Below are positions 12,960 through 24,400 of a stretch of 64,000 nt of DNA, in pieces. Every line of letters starts with the position of its first letter. Position 1 is the stretch's first letter. Position numbers and translations under genes: made by a program. Origin of the DNA: Montifringilla adamsi (taxonomy: Eukaryota; Chordata; Aves; Passeriformes; Passeridae); the NCBI GenBank assembly GCA_017590115.1, contig JAGGNK010006892.1, forward strand, positions 19,767,228-19,831,227, written 5' to 3'. The notes under the pieces are model-generated. The model was not told the DNA's origin. It was given only the letters and a program-made list of their open reading frames with translations, and made no database searches.

Positions 12960-13408
12960 CTCTCATCCTTGAATGATTGCTTAAGTGTGATGATCAGTGA
13001 CAAAGGGTTTGTTTGGAGGCCAGCAACAAGCAACGTACCCCACTGGTCAATACTTGGCCCACTTCTTCTTAAACCTTCACTAATGACCTGGGTGATGAGG
13101 CAGAGTGTAGCCTCAGAAATGATGACAGCCTGACGACACAAAACCAGGAGCAGTGGGCTGAACTCCAGATAATAAGACTCACATCCAGAGGGATCTTAAA
13201 CAGGCTGGAGAAATAGGTGGACAGAAATAGCATGAAGTTCAACAAGGTGAAGTGCAAAGTTCTGTACCTGAGGAGACAAAATCTCAAGTGGCATACACTG
13301 GGGGTCACCTGGCTAGAAAGCAGCTTTTCAGAAAAGGACCTGAATGGTTCTGGACTAGATGACCTCCAGAGGTGCTTTTCAAGCTCAGCCGTTCTGTGAT
13401 TCAGTGGA
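12960..13408 (+). mobile_element. CR1 LINE, sense, end of ORF2 plus 3' end, with internal deletion
   Basis: Blocks in CR1 order are CAGTGACAAAGGG, a CACTGGTCAATACTTGGCCC block, AATGACCTGGGTGATGAGGCAGAGTGT, GATGACAGCCTGA, ATGAAGTTCAACAAGG, GTTCTGTACCTGAGGAG, and a GGGGGTCACCTGG…GAAAGCAGC block ending in AAAAGGACCTG. At about 13342 it jumps straight to the 3' terminal block TGGACTAGATGACCTCCAGAGG and then GCCGTTCTGTGATTC. Several hundred bases normally present between these two blocks are missing. Upstream truncation and substitutions make it non-coding. The short frames seen on both strands here are translations of this element. Confidence 0.9.
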
Positions 13409-13632
13409 TCTGGGATGCTAAATCTCCCAGTGATTTCCATATTATTCCATAGAAGCACTGGTAGCCAGCTAAGAAAAAAGTTGGGACCTAGCTGCTTAGG
13501 GGTATTTGAGATATGTCAGAGAATTCCTCCTGGTTTCCAGAGGCTGTAGAGAAGGAACTCTGCATACAGGTGTTAGATTTTATCTTCAAGTGTTAGCGAT
13601 ATATCTCAGCTTCACTACAACAATGGCCACCT

Positions 13633-13634
<2 letters not shown>

Positions 13635-13687
<53 letters not shown>
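13635..13687. repeat. T53 homopolymer
   Basis: Fifty-three uninterrupted T residues run from 13635 to 13687. On the minus strand this is an A53 tail, but no AATAAA lies within 50 bases upstream of it on that strand, and no element could be recognised beside it. Such length is rare in bird DNA, and the exact count is unlikely to be reliable in the assembly. Confidence 0.9.
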
Positions 13688-13688
<1 letters not shown>

Positions 13689-14607
13689 TTAGAGGTGAAT
13701 CAAGCCCTAAACTGAAGCAAGGTTAAGTAAATGCCACTCTTCCTCAGGACCTTTGAAAAGATAAGACAAGTAGAATGTTCAAAAGGACAACTGCCATGGA
13801 TATGTACCTGCTGCTTTGCAGCATGACTAAGCACATCCAAGATCCTTATGCATTTAGGGAGACACTGTACAAAGAATGGTGTTTAGTTCTAGATTCAATG
13901 CAATCTAGGTGTCTACTTCTAAGCCATGTATCTAAGCTCCCATTGGAATGAATGGAAATTTGGCCACTACATTCAATAATCTTGGCTTTATTGACTAGGA
14001 GTCTTCATTTGGGCACCTGAGTAACTCCTGAGGCTCCACTGACTCATGAAGGTAGGAAATTATTTGTACAAATATTGCCTTGAATTTGGGAACCACAGGC
14101 ATGCTCAAAGTAGTGCATAACCAGTTAAGGAAATATTGGAGGGTAAAGAAGCTCAAAGATGGAGAAAGACCCTGACTCTGCTCAGTGTCTGAGATGAAGC
14201 ATTTGTTTCAAAAGAGTACTTCAGTGAAACATGCTACAGTCAGGACTCCAAAGGTCTTTATCCTGGAGTCACAGCAAGAACCAAGTCATAAGTCACTCCA
14301 GAAGAAACTACCTGTCAGCAACAGAGGTAATGGCTGACAGAGAAAGCAAGGAACAGTAATTAACTCTGTCTCTCCACTCTGAGAAAGATGCAATACATAG
14401 TATATCTTCAAGCAGGGGTGATAAACTATTAAACTCTCATGAATATTCATGCTAATTTTTAATTCTTCAGAAACATTTTGTGGGGATGAAGGACAGCGTG
14501 ATGGGAGCCTTCAGGCTTATCGGCTTGAAAACAAATGGGAAAAGTAATGAATTATAGCTACAGGTCTACATTAAAAAATGGCAATATGGAAGAATGCTTC
14601 CTTTGCT
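13688..14607. other. unique non-coding sequence, nothing recognised
   Basis: No frame, repeat family or motif stands out in this interval between the T53 run and the next CR1 copy. Confidence 0.55.
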
Positions 14608-14860
14608 AGAATCACACAATAGAATGGGTTAGATTGGAAGGGACCTTAAAGATCACATAGTTTCAAACCCCTGGTAAGGGCAGGGACACCTGCTACTTGA
14701 CTAAGTTGCTTAAAGCCCTAACCACCCTGGCCTTTAATACTTCTAGGTATGGGGAGTCCCCAACTTCTCTGGGCAACTTGTTCCAGTACCTCATTACCTC
14801 CACCATACAGAATTTCTTCTGAATATCTAATCTAAAATCCCCTTCTATATTTTGAGGAAG
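14608..14860 (-). mobile_element. CR1 LINE 3' end, antisense
   Basis: The plus strand reads AGAATCACACAATAGAATGGG, then TTGGAAGGGACCTTAAAGATC, CAGGGACACCTGCTACTTGAC, GTTGCTTAAAGCCCTAACCA, GGCATGGGGAGTCC-like and CTTCTCTGGGCAACTTGTTCC blocks, ending at TTTCTTCTGAATATCTAATC. This is the typical avian CR1 3' region in antisense, 5'-truncated to about 250 bp. It is closer to the consensus I know than the copies at 11.4 and 37.3 kb, so it is probably younger. Confidence 0.95.
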
Positions 14861-15356
14861 TCAGGAGAATAAAAGAAAGAGCAGACATTCTAAAGCTTGC
14901 ACTGTACTCCTGGAGACAACTTGCTCTTTTGCCTCATGAACATTCTGAGAACAAAGCAGCACATTATTGAAAAAGTGACAAACTCACTACCCACATCATA
15001 ATCATGAAGTATAGTAATATTCCCCAAAGTCTTCCCCCTAATGTTAAAATCAATAGATGTAAAGTAACAAGAAAATATGTGGCAGCATTTTGTCTGATCG
15101 TTGTAATATATTGAGTGTGGGTGGTGCAGAGAGGTAGTTTCTAACATGGAAATAATTTCACTGCAACCTACTTTAGATTGAGGGTTGCAGTGAAACTAGT
15201 CAAACAAACTGTTTTATGCTTTGTACTTATTTAGCCCATTCACAATCACTTTCAAACACTCATAGGCAAAAACTTTGTGGATGTGTCTCCTACTGATGCC
15301 TGGAGCGGCTACCTAGAACAGAGGCTAGTCAGAGGTAAAAGGGTAAAGTATGTATT

Positions 15357-15374
15357 TATATATATATATATATA
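15357..15374. repeat. (TA)9 microsatellite
   Basis: Nine TA units sit directly before a GC-rich hairpin pair. It is likely to be variable in length. Confidence 0.85.
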
Positions 15375-15415
15375 AAGGCCCTTCAGCAGGGCCTTTCACT
15401 GCACCTTGGGCAGTG
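15374..15415. repeat. two adjacent small hairpins
   Basis: AAAGGCCC (15374-15381) pairs perfectly with GGGCCTTT (15389-15396) across a 7-base loop. Immediately after it, CACTGC (15397-15402) pairs with GCAGTG (15410-15415) across seven bases. The arrangement directly follows the (TA)9 tract. No known regulatory RNA matches it. Confidence 0.6.
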
Positions 15416-18096
15416 CAAAAGCATAACAGAGTTTGGTTTATTTGCATATCAGAGGTTAATTGTCCAATTACAGCTTCAGGTAATGAAGCCACATTCCCAC
15501 AGTTTGCTCCCCCAATTCACTTTTTTTCATACTTTTCGAGGCCTAAGGGTATGATGGTGACCTTGGTTCTCAGGCCTGGAAGTCTGACCAAAATGTGAAG
15601 AAAGCTTACTAACACTTTATATGGAGTTCAGGGTTATACACTAACGCAGTACAAGATCTGAAAAATATAAAAGCTAAAAGCTTAAGGCATCATTCCATAT
15701 GCATTGTCCCATTACAGGGTAGTAGCATATCAGAAACAAGAAAATTTTAGAATTTGGGACATTTTTAGCGAAGTTTTTCAAACCTTCATAGACTATGCTT
15801 ATAGATAGTCACCAAGTGCTTTTTGCCTATACTCTCACTTGCTACGTAAGGATATTCTCCTTACAAAGAAGATTTTTTGTTTGTAATGTTCTTGTATTGT
15901 CTGTTGTACTTTACATGTTACTTATATCGTAGACTGTTTACTTTCAAGGCAAGACACAGTGACAGAAATTTATCATCCTGATCTCTTGTGTGTGTTCGTA
16001 TAACAGGTAGAATTTCCTGGAGTGGGTCTGCCTTTCCACCTATCTTTTATTTTCATTGTTATTATTGTTGTTTTTGTTGTTGTTTTTTCCCCGTAAAGCT
16101 CCATGCTGCAATGCAATAGGGCATTTAACCACTAGCAGAAAAAAATAGAAGAAAAAGTGTTTCCTAGCTTGTTTTCTCATTCATTGGATTATCCATTTCC
16201 CATTTCCATTAAGATATGGGATCTTAATGACACAATTATGAGGTATGAAATACTGGTAGACAGATTTCTATCACCCCAAGGGGAAAACATCATTGCCCTT
16301 ATTAGAAGTTTATTCATGCATTCCTTCATATTCAGAATTATCCCACATAAACTTTCAGAATGTTTTTCTTTGCAAAACAATGCAAATTGATATTATTTCC
16401 TGAGGTAATTTATTAGCCAAGAGATAGAATGTCTAAGGACATACTACTGGTAGTTAGGATAATGAAATATGAAATTCCATGTAGTTTTTAATTTTTCTGC
16501 AATGCCTCTAGGTTAATTTGACTGCTCCAGGGTTATGGACCTTGAATATTTGACCTTTCACTATTTTATACCTTTGATAGTATTTAGGCAGTGGGCAGAA
16601 TGGGCTGATATGTCATGTTGACTGCTTGTCATAATGACACCTCTCCAAACATCAAAGGTACATATTGAAGTTTTTTGGGCATGGGTTGTGAGATGAATAG
16701 CCTTCAGGACTCCTAGACTTTAAATTGGGCATTCATATTTAAATCTGTACAAAATGAGTGTCACACACATCACCAGGACTAAGTACACTATGAATTTTCA
16801 CTTGAAGATATTTTGTGTACAATTAATCTCTTTTTTTTTTCTTTTTCCCAATGACAATCAGAAACATCCAGTTAAGGAGGAAATAAAGTCACAAAATGTA
16901 GAAGACTTAAATTTTATTACATTACTTGTTCTGTAAGTACCAGAGCTTAAAGCTTAATTATGCCCCACCTCCTTGCTCTTTTTCCTTATTATTCATTACT
17001 TTTCCTGATTTGTTTATCTTCATTTTATTTAAGTGCCTGGCCCATAACCTGAACACAAATTGAAGGATAAGACAGACATTTTTCCTTCTCTGTTACATAT
17101 AAAAAGAGGAAAGAAGTTAGAAGAAAAAAGAAAAGTCTTAAGAAGACACAGTTAATTTACCTGTACCCCAAGTTTGCATTCCTTTTTGCTTTCACACCAC
17201 TTCACAAGACAGGCAGGTGGGCTCAGCCAGACAATTATTCAGTGTGGGATGCAGTCAACCTGATGTGAAGCGAAGCACCTGTATTAAGGTAATTGCCAAC
17301 CATCCTCAGAGCCTCGGGTCTTGGTATGGTTGTCCTTACATAGATGTGGTTTCAAATGCCAGGGTCAGGATATATAAAGATTACAAGTAGATCTGACAGT
17401 GTGCTTATGTGGTGGTGCATCCAGCCCCATGTTGGGCCGCACTGTGATCTCAGAAATGCTCATTAGGCCTTGGCAAAAGGCACCTGGGTTAAGCTCCTCT
17501 TGAGCTTAATTAGAAACCCTGTCTTCTCCGAGAAACTGAAGCTGTCTAAGGAGCACCGGGGTTTTTTTTTAGAAACAGACTTGGAAACTTGTTTCTTGAT
17601 TGAACAGCAACTTCAGTAGAACAGCATTGGTTTGAAATGTCACAGGAAGTTACTGATCTGAGGTATGGCCAGGATGGAAAATTCCTATGACTAAAGCCAG
17701 CATTCTTGATGCCCTATAAACAGTGGTCCTAAGTGAGCCCTTTGAGCTTTTCTGGACCACAAGAGGCTGTGACCAGGAATTCTGCTCTGAGTGGGGCCTC
17801 AGAGCCAGGGAACTCTCAAGTTTGTTATATCTTGAAGAATTGCCAAATGACAATGATGGATCCTGGGCTGATACCCCCACTCCTCAAGGCTCAGCTCTTT
17901 GCCTGTTGAGAAGATGTGAAAGTATCCAGCTGCACTGAATTCAAGGAGAATTTTTCACAGATATATACCTTGTACACACTCCTTAAGATCTCTGTGTGTG
18001 TGCAAATGTGCTATAGCAAATGCACTATGAATTTTGTTGTCTTAGATTCTCAAGTGCATTAGATTCCTGAGTAAGCTGGGCCTATAAGTGAGCTTA

Positions 18097-18118
18097 TATA
18101 AGCACTGTCGTGCTTATA
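18097..18118. repeat. 9-bp perfect hairpin with 4-base loop
   Basis: TATAAGCAC (18097-18105) and GTGCTTATA (18110-18118) are exact reverse complements separated by TGTC. A second CTATAAG just upstream, near 18082, could pair with the same right arm. It is probably incidental in AT-rich DNA. Confidence 0.6.
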
Positions 18119-21100
18119 GTAAATTCTGTAGAATATTTTGTTAATTTTTTAAAATTAAGTAGGTAATTATGTTCTATTAAGTTAAAGTGCCGTTGAAAGT
18201 TTAGGCCTAAACCTTTGATAAAGTCTGTGGCTAAATTTGTCAGGGGGGTCCATGCTGAACTTTTTATCCTTACCTGTCCTATCCTTATCCTTTTTCCATT
18301 CCTAGCCTCCACATACATAATTTTAGGTTAATTTTAATTCTAGCTTGATTGATTTTAGGTTTTAGTCCAATTTTCCTGTGTGTGCTTTAAGCAACTATTA
18401 AGTACTAGAATGAACCTTGCCAACAAGCTTTGTTGTGCTTTCATATTAAAAATGCTTTGCCCAATACCTTGGTTGATCATTTAGTGAGCAACATAAACCA
18501 CTTATTCATTATAGGAAAAATATGCCTTCGGGATAAGCCGCTAGAGGCCAGATGAGTTCCCTGAAGACATCTCAAATTGTTTCTCAGCTTCCAAATCTAG
18601 AAATAGGCCTATTGCGAAGTCTTGTTTTCCTCTGCTGTATAAGAGGTGGAATTTAGCTCCCTAATGTCTCTGCTTTAATAATTTTTTCTGCTCCAAAGCA
18701 ACCTGCATAGCTTTTAGTTCCTGTGGAGGAACATGGATGTCCAATAGAGCCTTTGTCAAGCCTGAAAGTCCCGGGAAGATGTCTCATTTTCCACAAGGCA
18801 TCTGAAAAGCCATTACAAACTTATGTTTAGGTATTCTAATGGTGCTTTAGGGCATCTAGTGAGACTGTATTCTTACCACAGGAATCTGTGCTGGGAGTCT
18901 AAAACTAGGTGCTACAAGTCCCATGAACCCAGTTCTGTTGTCAAGAGGTAATCTCTCATCAATGTCATGTTCTTTTGAGATGCCTCTAAGCATCTGCACC
19001 AGCCACTAGCAACTGTTCCAGGCAATCATCAGACTCTCACGGGTCCTGTGCTGTGGTGGATGTCTTCCAGAAACCCTAGGGCATCTGAAATACTTCAGTG
19101 TAAGCAACTGAATCAAATACCTCTCTCCAATAGGACTGACAATGTGCCCAGTATCTCAAATATATATGTCATATATATGTCAAACTAGTGCCGTATGCCA
19201 TGCTTAAAATGTCAGAATTGTCTTAGTTGTGGCCATTAATAAAGGACCTGAATTATGGAGGCCAAAACTGAATGACAACTGAAACATGTATGCTTGTGAA
19301 ATACTGGTGGCTTAACATCTTTTCTTGTTCTGAACTAAAACTTAAAAGACCTTATGAAATAGACTGTGTAAAATAGTGTAAAATAATACAGAATTTAAAA
19401 AATACTTTCATAAAAATGACCAGAAGTTTCTTTGAAACACTTTGAGTCCACTGAACTGTATACCACTAGGGTTTTCTTGGGTGTTTTTCTTGGGGTTTCT
19501 GGTGTAGTTCAGAGTTCAGCTGCTTTCATTGTCGCGGCTCCTCCTGGGACATGTAGCTGTAATGTTTTTTATCCCCATCATGTTAACTTTTCCAGACTAC
19601 CTGACAGGTATTGTGGTTTATTTTTCATAGAATCTGCTGAACCTAGTGTGCAAAGTTCTGCTGAAAATGGTAACTTGCTCATGCATATTTTTCCTCATTA
19701 AATATGTAAGTTAATATGCAGAGTAATACTTAGGAAAAAATCTCCAGTTCATAAAAATCCTGCCGGTATGACATAAGGAAGTGAATGGGGAAGGAGAAGA
19801 ACCTGGTTACATTTTAAAGTGACCTTCAGCAGCACACAATTAAATGTACATTTATTGACTGTAAATAAAAGGGAAGGAAAAATGACTAGTTAAATACTCC
19901 ACGAAAGAGTGTTCAACTAATTCTGTCATGGATAATATTCATCCCTACATTGTCTTCATACAGAGAAGACAATGAACTCTTTGACTGCATCCTCACTTTC
20001 CTTAAATTCATGCCATGAACGACATTTGCCTTTAACACCAGCATAATCACAAGATTTGGCAATCTTCTGGACCACTAGTTAGATGCCAAGTCCTGTGCTA
20101 TGTTCCAGCTCAGATGAAACTCTGTCTTCCATGGTCAGTATCAGTCACACAGATCTTGGAAGAAGCGGCTGAGTAACAAGGAAAAAGAGGATGTGTACTT
20201 AAAGCGCTCCATCTAAAAACTGCCAATATCAAACCTCTGCTTCCTTTCCTGAAAGCAGTTACAAATCCCTACTCCATTTTTTCCCATTTCTCAGAAGACT
20301 TCTTAGTTAAGGTGAGGATGTCATTCCTCTTGCCCAGCTAAGAACAGCTGGTTTAGGATTTTCTTTAGGATTTATGTTAATGTGCTTCTGTGACACCTTA
20401 AAGAAGAATAAAGACCATGGAAAAAAAAAAAACCAAAAAAAACCATGGAAAAACTACAGGTAAGCACAGCTCCACAAAAAGTCAGAGTACAACAGTTGGC
20501 ATGTCATCTTGAGGAATTCAAAATCAAATATTAACTGCAACCCACCCTTCTGACTTCGGTGTGACTAAGAAGGTAAAGTCCTACTGCAGATAATATGTCT
20601 TTTTTCCAGGCAAAGATTTCTGCCCCTTTGAACTTCAAGTCATGCACTTTCACTAGTGAAAATCATAGTACAAGGTCTGTGTTACTATGACAAGTGAAGA
20701 AAAAAAATTGATAAAGATTTGTAATAACCTAAAAGAAATTTCATACATCACTGAAGACACAGAAATCTGAAAATAAAAAAGATTGGGGTTATATTTCTTT
20801 ATAATAATGTCAGTCAAAAATGTTCTGGTCAGTGGTCTGAACACCATGGATGAGGACAGATTTACCACTTCATTTCACTGAATAACAATTTCAAAGCCCA
20901 GCATAGTCTTGTTAAGAGGAGATGGTGAAGCCTAAACGTACTGTCAACAAATCACACTAGACAAATAATGCATTTTGATAAAATAGCTGCATGACCATTG
21001 AACTGGAATATCTAAATGAGACAAAATGTTTTAGAGGAAGGATGAAGGGAATTTGTAAAGAATCAGTGACACCAAAGAGGCTCACATGCAGTTTTGCTGT

Positions 21101-21315
21101 CACAAAAGAAAAGGAGCAAAGCCGGGTGATACTTACAGCCTTGTAAGTGTCTGTGTGATGGGCATAGTAGTAAACTCAGTTAGAATAGATGTGGTTAGAG
21201 TTTTGACTTGAAAAAAGAAAAAGGACAAGAGTGTAATCAACACTGTGACCTCACTGGATGCCCCAATGGTTGCTCAGAAATTAATCAGAGCACTGCTCAG
21301 ATTGTAATATGTGCC
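18119..21315. other. unique non-coding sequence
   Basis: Only short A-rich words are seen, such as the ACCATGG…ACCATGG direct repeat around an A12 run near 20414-20447. An AATAAA-like word lies just upstream of that run, but too close to be a normal cleavage distance. No coding or element evidence. Confidence 0.5.
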
Positions 21316-21353
21316 TAACATTTTTTTATTTAGGGTAACATTTTTTTATTCAG
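21316..21353. repeat. 20-bp-period tandem duplication next to a large palindrome
   Basis: TAACATTTTTTTATT occurs twice in tandem with a 20-base period, first at 21316 and again at 21336. It lies only a few bases from the left end of the 118-bp palindrome, and the word GGTAACA recurs inside that palindrome's left arm. This suggests repeated slippage or template switching at this place. Confidence 0.75.
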
Positions 21354-21355
21354 GT

Positions 21356-21473
21356 ATTTCAGTGGTAACATGAGCTTCATACTTTTGCATAAGCTACTTG
21401 TAAAACAAAAATTAAAATTTTTATTTTACAAGTAGCTTATGCAAAAGTATGAAGTTTATGTTACCACTGAAAT
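21356..21473. repeat. 118-bp near-perfect palindrome (long hairpin)
   Basis: Bases 21356-21405 are the reverse complement of 21424-21473 with only two differences (21372/21457 and 21374/21455). In a plus-strand RNA both would be G-U pairs, so the 50-bp stem would be uninterrupted. The symmetry continues inward in the same register: after one mismatch (21406/21423), AAAAATT at 21407-21413 pairs with AATTTTT at 21416-21422, leaving a two-base centre. In all, 55 of 59 positions pair in Watson-Crick fashion. Flanking bases show no clear target-site duplication. Possible origins are an inverted duplication by template switching, a fold-back or MITE-like element, a hairpin-RNA locus, or an assembly fold-back artefact. 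Confidence 0.95.
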
Positions 21474-24400
21474 GGGACCCTGGTTTCCATCACCCCTGTA
21501 CTTAACCATATCTGCCCCACACCAGGCAGACGTGAGTCAATAAGTTCTGTTCAGTTCCCTGATCGTGTTCACAACCAGTCCTACCAAAATATGACCCTCT
21601 GTGTCATGGGTCTACCACTGGATCTCATACACTGAACAGCTTTTTGATTGCTGATGGGAATAAAAGGGAGAATGTGGGAATGCAGAATCCTTACAGTGGT
21701 CTCAAACAGTGAAACTACACTTTATCTCAGAATTAATTTATCATCAACAATTGTATGCGGCAGCAACACAGAGATATTCCACATTTGTATTCTTAACATT
21801 ATGCTGGATTTGATTGCTTTTCTTTCACTGAATACTCTTTCTGTTTACAGACTAAACAAAGAAAACTTACAAAGAGGGAGATAACAAATATACAAATTGA
21901 CAAAAGCATTTTATATTAGATTTCTGAACTTTTGAGATTTTATAAACATTTCCATAAAAAGGGGAATGCCTAAGTATTTGTGAATTAACGACACTATGGC
22001 AGAGCAGAATGAATGCCATTTTATTTCTTTGTGTTTGTTTATTTCTTCATTCTTCTTATTTTTCACATTGTCTTTACTGTTTATATTACACAAACATGCT
22101 CTGCAGAAATGTGAATTGACTAACAAAAGTAGTTAGTGGCAATAGGGATGAAGTTTGACATCAGCTGCAGGCTACAAGAACAGATGAAAAAGAAGCATGG
22201 GAACACAATTCTAAAAAAAACCCAGAATTTTAGAAAGAATATGTTAAGGACATTGTTGTATCCTCAATCAACATATTGTACAGATCTGATAAGGTAGAAT
22301 GTCAAAAGCATGCTTAATGCTGGGTATCACTGGAATTTACATGGAAATGCTGCAACAACAAATAGATATATATGGAATTAAAAATACAGTATATAAAAAT
22401 AAATTACTTTATTATTAACATTTAGAGTTGTTCTCTCAAAATTGTTGCAGAGCTTGCACAGTATTTGTTGAGTGCTTCTAACCTTAAATGGAATTCAGAG
22501 AGCCATTTGTACAGAAAAACATATTGTGACGTTTGGAATACTATACCCTTCTTAAATGTAAATATAGTGTCATATAGCACAATAAAATATTTCACTATAC
22601 CAAGGAGAACCAGAGCTTCTGTCTATGAAAAACAAAGGAATTTTAAAATTATCTTCCAATGGCACAAGATAGAATAATTTATTATTAATATTTTAATTCT
22701 GTTTTTCATCTGCTTTGAATTCATAGAAATATAAATTTGAGAGTGTCTGAAGTCAGTAGAGCTATTCCATTGTGAGACCAGCTCGAGTTTTGTCACAACC
22801 CATTTTAACTTTCATTTCCTTATTTCATTCATTTACCTTCAGTAATTTTAATTGGCTTCACGGGACTTAAGCTAACTGTGTTGTCTTTGATACAATAAAG
22901 TCATTGATTTTCAGATGTTCAAGGACATCTTGCCCCATCAACAGCTTCCTATCTATGGGTGTGTATGCACAGACATATGTATGTAGGCAAGAGAGATGTA
23001 GCTGTGAAATGAAGCTGAGAGATCAACTTCACTTTAAAATGTCATGGACCTGATTATTCCCAACAGTCATGTAAGTACCTGGTGAGATTAAGTGTGAAGG
23101 TTCATCACAAAGGTTAGCATCCTAAAAATAACCTTTGAAAGGCTGAACAGTTGTAACAACAGAGAAAGCTGTTCCTGGTGGTGCCAGAGCAGCAGCAGTG
23201 GTCTTTTTGAAAGCTAAAGATAGCCCCACTGACCATGGCAGCCAGCTGCCTTGGGTCCTGGGCTTGGAGAGAGGGCAGCTCCAGAGGTGGCCACAGGCAG
23301 CAGCAGTACCACAGGTGCTAAAAAAAAAAATAAACTAAAGCCTTCTTTGTTAATATTCTTGCTTAAAAGTCAGTGTCTAAAAAGAGTTTTTTTAACATGG
23401 AAAATAGCGAAAAATGGTTGTGGTACACCTGGACAAAGATAGCAGACAGCAGGGTTTATTTTTTGAAATGAGAAGGAAATGCAGAGAACTGCATTAGACA
23501 CTCTATCAGAGAACTAGTCCTCAGGATAGCCCCAGGCACTGGCAGTAGAGCAAACAGCAGTTGGTGAGGAGTGTGGGGGTATGTGCTTTGAGGGAGCCAT
23601 GCCTAGTAATGGTGACCCCCAGAGAGGCTAATAAGACCAGGTGAAGAGAGGAAAAGAGGGAAAAAATTAAAACCAGGAGTCCTTTCTATTGTTGTGAGAG
23701 AGCAAAGGGGTACAACGCTGCTGGAGGCACATCATGCATTATGCAAGTGACCACAGCTGTCCAGCATCTCCAGAGCCTCAGAGTGGTTAGCACCAGTGCA
23801 GTTAATGATGCTAAATGTATAATGAGGGGGTGAGGGACCAGGAGCAGGCTTAGTCACTGAGAGATCTAAAGGACGACTGAGCTTTTCTACAGAAACAAAA
23901 GGGTAACCAGAGAAGGACCTTCACGCACACCAAAAGATACAAAGCTGCTCCTGCAGCTCTCATCCAGGAGCTGCAGGGCTCTGTTCCCTGCTGGATCTGG
24001 GCCCTGATGTGAGCTGAGCAGTGCTGGGGGACCCACAGAGGGCAAGGCATGGGGGTGGTGTAAGGGCAGTGGGGGAGTGAGTGCCCAGTGCATGGTGACA
24101 TAAAGGAATGATATTTCTGAAGGGCAGTCATGGAGTATAGAGGAGGGCTCAGCCTGGTGCTGAAAATGTGTTTGAGGATCTGCTTTGATCTACATGGCCC
24201 TGTGGACTACTCCAGTACTTCATTTCTTCTCCTGCCCAGGTTCATAAATTCTCACCTGCAGTGGGCAGAAAGGCCTCAACATTATCATGCTGCTCCTCAT
24301 CCTAATTCCCAAAAACATGATGGATTTTCTTGTGTTCCTGTGCTCCCCAAATCACTCTGGCAGGACAACAAGTTTTTAATTCCACAAGCACTTGAAAGGC

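Larger units (their letters stand above)
14861..18096. other. unique non-coding sequence with simple repeats
   Basis: It contains a (TA)9 tract with paired hairpins (listed separately) and a GTTGTTTTT-rich tract near 16060-16087. No frame or transposon was recognised. A tRNA-Lys-like primer-site resemblance near 17430 was considered and not accepted. Confidence 0.5.

Noticed and set aside
13069..13458. 129-codon minus-strand frame
   Set aside because: It is the antisense of the CR1 copy at 12960-13408.
17410..17450. AGCCCCATGTTGGGCCGCA on the plus strand resembles the reverse complement of a tRNA-Lys primer-binding site of beta-type retroviruses
   Set aside because: Three or more mismatches, no LTR end with CA at the expected position, and no retroviral gene remnants on either side.
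18120..18330. Segment with TTTAGGCCTAAACC suggesting a DNA transposon terminus
   Set aside because: No matching inverted terminus or TA target duplication was found, and the palindromic word is short.
20407..20450. AATAAA just before an A12 run as another retrocopy tail
   Set aside because: The spacing is only about eight bases, and the A run is interrupted and flanked by ACCATGG direct repeats, which fits local slippage better.
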